A stretch of DNA of 16,384 nt from 66-474 sp036278635 (GTDB lineage: Bacteria > Pseudomonadota > Gammaproteobacteria > Xanthomonadales > Rhodanobacteraceae): NCBI GenBank assembly GCA_036278635.1, contig DASUKQ010000117.1:1-16384 (forward strand), written 5' to 3'. The notes beneath the pieces were generated by a model. The model made no database searches, was not told the origin of the DNA, and saw only the letters and a list, made by a program, of their open reading frames with translations. Each line of letters starts with the position of its first letter. Positions within the stretch are counted from its first letter, which is position 1. Made by a program: the position numbers and the translations under genes. Positions 14,192 through 16,384 of the stretch are shown in pieces.

Positions 14192-14518
14192 CTAGAACGG
14201 AAGCTTGAACCCGGGCGGAAGATTCATGCCGGAGCTCACTCCGCCGAGTTTCTGCTGGCTCATCTCGGCAACCTTGTTGACCGCGTCATTGAGCGCGGCG
14301 ACTACCATGTCTTCGGTCATCTCCGGATCGTCCGCCATCATCTTGCGGTCGATGCGCACGCGGCGCACTTCGTGACGGCCAGTCATCGTGACTTCCACCA
14401 TGCCGCCACCCGCGCTTCCGGTGACCTCGAGCCTGGCGATTTCCTCCTGCGCGCGCCTGAGCTCTTCCTGCATCCGCTGCGCCTGCTGCATCAATTGCCC
14501 CAACTGTCCTTTCATCAT
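14192..14518 (-). CDS. ybaB: YbaB/EbfC nucleoid-associated protein
   Basis: YbaB binds DNA as a dimer and is encoded between dnaX and recR in most proteobacteria. The 108-residue protein shows the family sequence: LGQLMQQAQRMQEELRRAQEEIARLEVTGSAGGG split over a helical N-terminus and glycine turn, then VEVTMTGRHEVRRVRIDRKM, and a C-terminus ending NLPPGFKLPF. Two adjacent ATGs are possible (14518 and 14515); the first is used because it overlaps the dnaX stop in an ATGA, and AGG lies a suitable distance upstream. Translation is probably coupled to dnaX. Confidence 0.95.
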   Translation of the reverse strand: MMKGQLGQLMQQAQRMQEELRRAQEEIARLEVTGSAGGGMVEVTMTGRHEVRRVRIDRKMMADDPEMTEDMVVAALNDAVNKVAEMSQQKLGGVSSGMNLPPGFKLPF

Positions 14519-16170
14519 CGTGTACCTGCGGGTCGAATGCTCTCGGGGATGATTTCGGCGCCGAGCTGGCGCTGGAAATCCTGGACGATCGGGTCCTCGG
14601 CCAGCGCGCGTTCCGCTGCGGCCTGCCGATTGGATCGAGCCTTCGCCGCCCGCGCGGCCGGCGTGTCGGCAATGGTTTCGGCCGGAACGACCCGCACGCG
14701 GAGCTTGCGTCCGATCGCGTCGCCCAACCCGGTCTGCAACTGCCCGCACAGGGCCTCACTGCAAAAAACCATGTGCTCGGGCTTCAACACCAGCGTCAGC
14801 ACGTCGGCTTCGAAGGACTTCGGCAAGGCGTGCCGGGCGAGTTGCCCAACCGGGCCGCCGAGCTTGGCCAACCCGATCCAGGCTTCCCAGTCGGCCACTC
14901 CGTCGATCCGCGGGACGTCCGGTTTGGCCTGCGCCGGCTGATCCGGCGCGTCGGCGACCACTTGCGCCGCGCGCGGCTTGGCGCTCGCCGCGGGCGCGAC
15001 GACCGCTGCCGCGGATCGCGCCGGCGTACGGGCCGGACCGGCCGGTGTTGCCGCCTCAACACGCCGCGCCGGAGGCTCGGCCCCCGCCCGGCCGGCGCGA
15101 AATGCGAGCATGCGCAGCAGCGTCATCTCGAATCCGGCGCGCAGGTCGGGCGCCAGTGGCAGGTCACGGCGTCCGTTGAGCGCAAACTGGTACCACACCT
15201 GCACGTCCTCGGGATCGACCTCGCCGGCCAGCGTGTCGAGCATTTCGCGTTCGGCCTCGTCGCCCGCGAAACCCGGCACCAGTTGACGCAACTGGATGCG
15301 GTGCAGCGCGTTCGCCAATTGTTCCAGCACCATCGCGAAATCGGGCGAAAGGCCGGCGATGCGATCGGCCTCGGCCAGCAACGCCTTGCCGTCACCGTCC
15401 GCCAATGCGCGCAGCAGGGTGCCGACGTCGTTGTCCGCAATGGTGCCGAGCATCGCGCGTACGTCATCAACGCGCAGCGTGCCGCCGCCGTGGGCGATCG
15501 CCTGGTCCAGCAGCGACAAACCGTCGCGCAGCGAGCCATCCGCGCCGCGCGCGAGTTCCTCGATGGCGCCGTCGTCGAAGGCGACGCCCTCCTTGCCGAG
15601 GATCATCCGCATCTGGCCCGTGATCTGATCGGGCAGCAGTCGTTTCAGGCCGAACTTGAGGCAGCGCGACAACACCGTCACCGGCAACTTCTGCGGGTCG
15701 GTGGTGGCCAGCAGGAACTTGACGTGTTCAGGAGGCTCTTCCAGCGTCTTCAACAGTGCATTGAAGGCACTCTTCGAAAGCATGTGCACCTCGTCGACGA
15801 GGTACACCTTGTAGCGACCGCGCGCCGGTGCATATTGCGCGTTCTCGATCACTTCGCGCACGTCGTCGACGCCGGTGTTGCTGGCTGCATCGATCTCGAT
15901 CAGGTCCACGAAACGCCCGGCATCGACTGCCTTGCAGACCGCGCACTCGCCGCACGGATGCGCCGACATCCCGCGTTCGCAATTGAGCGACTTGGCGAAG
16001 ATCCGCGCGATGGTGGTCTTGCCGACGCCGCGCGTGCCCGTGAACAGGTACGCGTGGTGGACGCGCCCCGAATCCAGGGCGTGCGTCAGCGCCTTGACGA
16101 CGTGTTCCTGCCCGACCAGCTCGTCGAACTGCTTCGGACGCCATTTGCGGGCGAGGACCTGATAACTCAT
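14515..16170 (-). CDS. dnaX: DNA polymerase III subunit tau/gamma (DnaX)
   Basis: DnaX is the ATPase of the clamp loader and links it to polymerase and helicase. The 551-residue protein has MSYQVLARKWRPKQFDELVG at the start, Walker A GTRGVGKT (45-52), a zinc module with C64, C73, C76 and C79, Walker B VYLVDE (122-127) and the SRC motif (168-170). An Ala/Pro-rich linker spans about residues 385-440, and a C-terminal domain ends in ESIRPAGTR. It is shorter than the 643-residue E. coli protein. The start at MSYQV is taken from family similarity; a second ATG two codons upstream is possible and no clear Shine-Dalgarno is seen. No classic A-rich frameshift site for a gamma form is present. Confidence 0.97.
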   Translation of the reverse strand: MSYQVLARKWRPKQFDELVGQEHVVKALTHALDSGRVHHAYLFTGTRGVGKTTIARIFAKSLNCERGMSAHPCGECAVCKAVDAGRFVDLIEIDAASNTGVDDVREVIENAQYAPARGRYKVYLVDEVHMLSKSAFNALLKTLEEPPEHVKFLLATTDPQKLPVTVLSRCLKFGLKRLLPDQITGQMRMILGKEGVAFDDGAIEELARGADGSLRDGLSLLDQAIAHGGGTLRVDDVRAMLGTIADNDVGTLLRALADGDGKALLAEADRIAGLSPDFAMVLEQLANALHRIQLRQLVPGFAGDEAEREMLDTLAGEVDPEDVQVWYQFALNGRRDLPLAPDLRAGFEMTLLRMLAFRAGRAGAEPPARRVEAATPAGPARTPARSAAAVVAPAASAKPRAAQVVADAPDQPAQAKPDVPRIDGVADWEAWIGLAKLGGPVGQLARHALPKSFEADVLTLVLKPEHMVFCSEALCGQLQTGLGDAIGRKLRVRVVPAETIADTPAARAAKARSNRQAAAERALAEDPIVQDFQRQLGAEIIPESIRPAGTR

Positions 16171-16195
16171 GGGCATGGTCTGGAGGCGAAGACCC

Positions 16196-16224
16196 ATTGT
16201 GCCAAGACCAGGCGGCAAGACCAA
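16196..16224 (-). promoter_or_regulatory. Candidate promoter for dnaX-ybaB-recR
   Basis: On the minus strand TTGGTC (16224-16219) and CACAAT (16201-16196) stand 17 bases apart, about 25 bases before the dnaX start. The matches are 3/6 and 4/6 to the sigma-70 consensus, so support is modest and comes mainly from spacing and position. Confidence 0.35.
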
Positions 16225-16244
16225 GCGCGGCCATCCACCGTGCC

Positions 16245-16273
16245 TTGTTCGGCCTCCAGCTGCCAGCTATCCT
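16245..16273 (+). promoter_or_regulatory. Promoter of tRNA-Ser
   Basis: TTGTTC (16245-16250) and TATCCT (16268-16273) are separated by 17 bases. The -10 box is followed by GTGCGGC, a GC-rich discriminator typical of stringently controlled stable-RNA promoters. The expected transcription start is about 6-8 bases before the mature tRNA 5' end. Confidence 0.55.
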
Positions 16274-16286
16274 GTGCGGCTCCATT

Positions 16287-16379
16287 GGAGAGGTGTCCGA
16301 GCGGTCGAAGGAGCACGCCTGGAAAGTGTGTAAGCGGCTAAACCCCGCTTCGCGGGTTCGAATCCCGCCCTCTCCGCCA
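16287..16379 (+). tRNA. serT(GGA)-type tRNA-Ser: tRNA-Ser with anticodon GGA
   Basis: The acceptor stem GGAGAGG pairs with CCTCTCC, followed by G and an encoded CCA. The anticodon stem CACGC/GTGTG encloses CTGGAAA with anticodon GGA, which reads serine UCC and UCU. A long variable arm with AAGCGG/CCGCTT marks it as class II, as expected for serine. The T arm is GCGGG-TTCGAAT-CCCGC. The gene is complete, 93 bases with CCA, and divergent from dnaX. tRNA-Ser 3' ends are common integration sites, but the window ends five bases later. Confidence 0.97.
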
Positions 16380-16384
16380 GTTTT

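Noticed and set aside
16201..16223. Direct repeat of CAAGACCA upstream of dnaX as an operator
   Set aside because: Only eight to nine bases, two copies, and within a candidate promoter; too short to support a separate call.
14773..16341. 522-residue plus-strand open frame opposite dnaX, running into the tRNA
   Set aside because: Antisense shadow of dnaX with no family features; it also crosses the tRNA-Ser gene.

Overview
The window is GC-rich chromosomal DNA from a gammaproteobacterium, most probably of the order Xanthomonadales (Xanthomonadaceae or Rhodanobacteraceae). This rests on gammaproteobacterial synteny (yceD-rpmF-fabH-fabD-fabG-acpP-fabF-mltG; dnaX-ybaB-recR), FabF, AcpP, RecR and DnaX sequences of gammaproteobacterial type, and three kinds of short intergenic repeat that I associate with that order: a GTAG-type REP pair, a TCGGGAA heptamer array and a GGGGTCAGAGTCAC palindrome. 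The species cannot be fixed from the sequence alone.

Positions 1-7113 (minus strand) hold the fatty-acid and cell-wall cluster: yceD, rpmF, fabH, fabD, fabG, acpP, fabF and mltG (the last cut by the window edge). FabD supplies malonyl-ACP, FabH starts chains, FabG reduces, FabF elongates and AcpP carries the chain. plsX, usually between rpmF and fabH, and pabC, usually between fabF and mltG, are both missing. Only fabD-fabG overlap. The other junctions carry stem-loops or long spacers, so the cluster is probably read as several transcription units. A good sigma-70-type promoter lies almost on the yceD start codon.

Positions 7289-12951 (plus strand) hold a small membrane coiled-coil protein coupled by overlap to a YceF-type Maf nucleotide pyrophosphatase, then a MoxR ATPase, a DUF58 protein and a TgpA-type membrane transglutaminase, and finally a Slp-type lipoprotein with a Trp/Gly/Pro-rich tail.

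Positions 12991-16170 (minus strand) hold dnaX-ybaB-recR (clamp loader and recombinational repair) and a HIT protein. The dnaX and ybaB ORFs overlap, whereas a palindromic repeat element separates ybaB from recR and a heptamer array sits directly before the HIT start. A complete tRNA-Ser(GGA) with its own promoter, divergent from dnaX, ends the window.

Most of the window is conserved housekeeping sequence, and I see no clear candidate for a new multi-gene system. The points most worth a second look are the repeat elements, the missing plsX and pabC, the nearly leaderless yceD message, the variant HIT motif, and the unassigned membrane coiled-coil gene beside maf.
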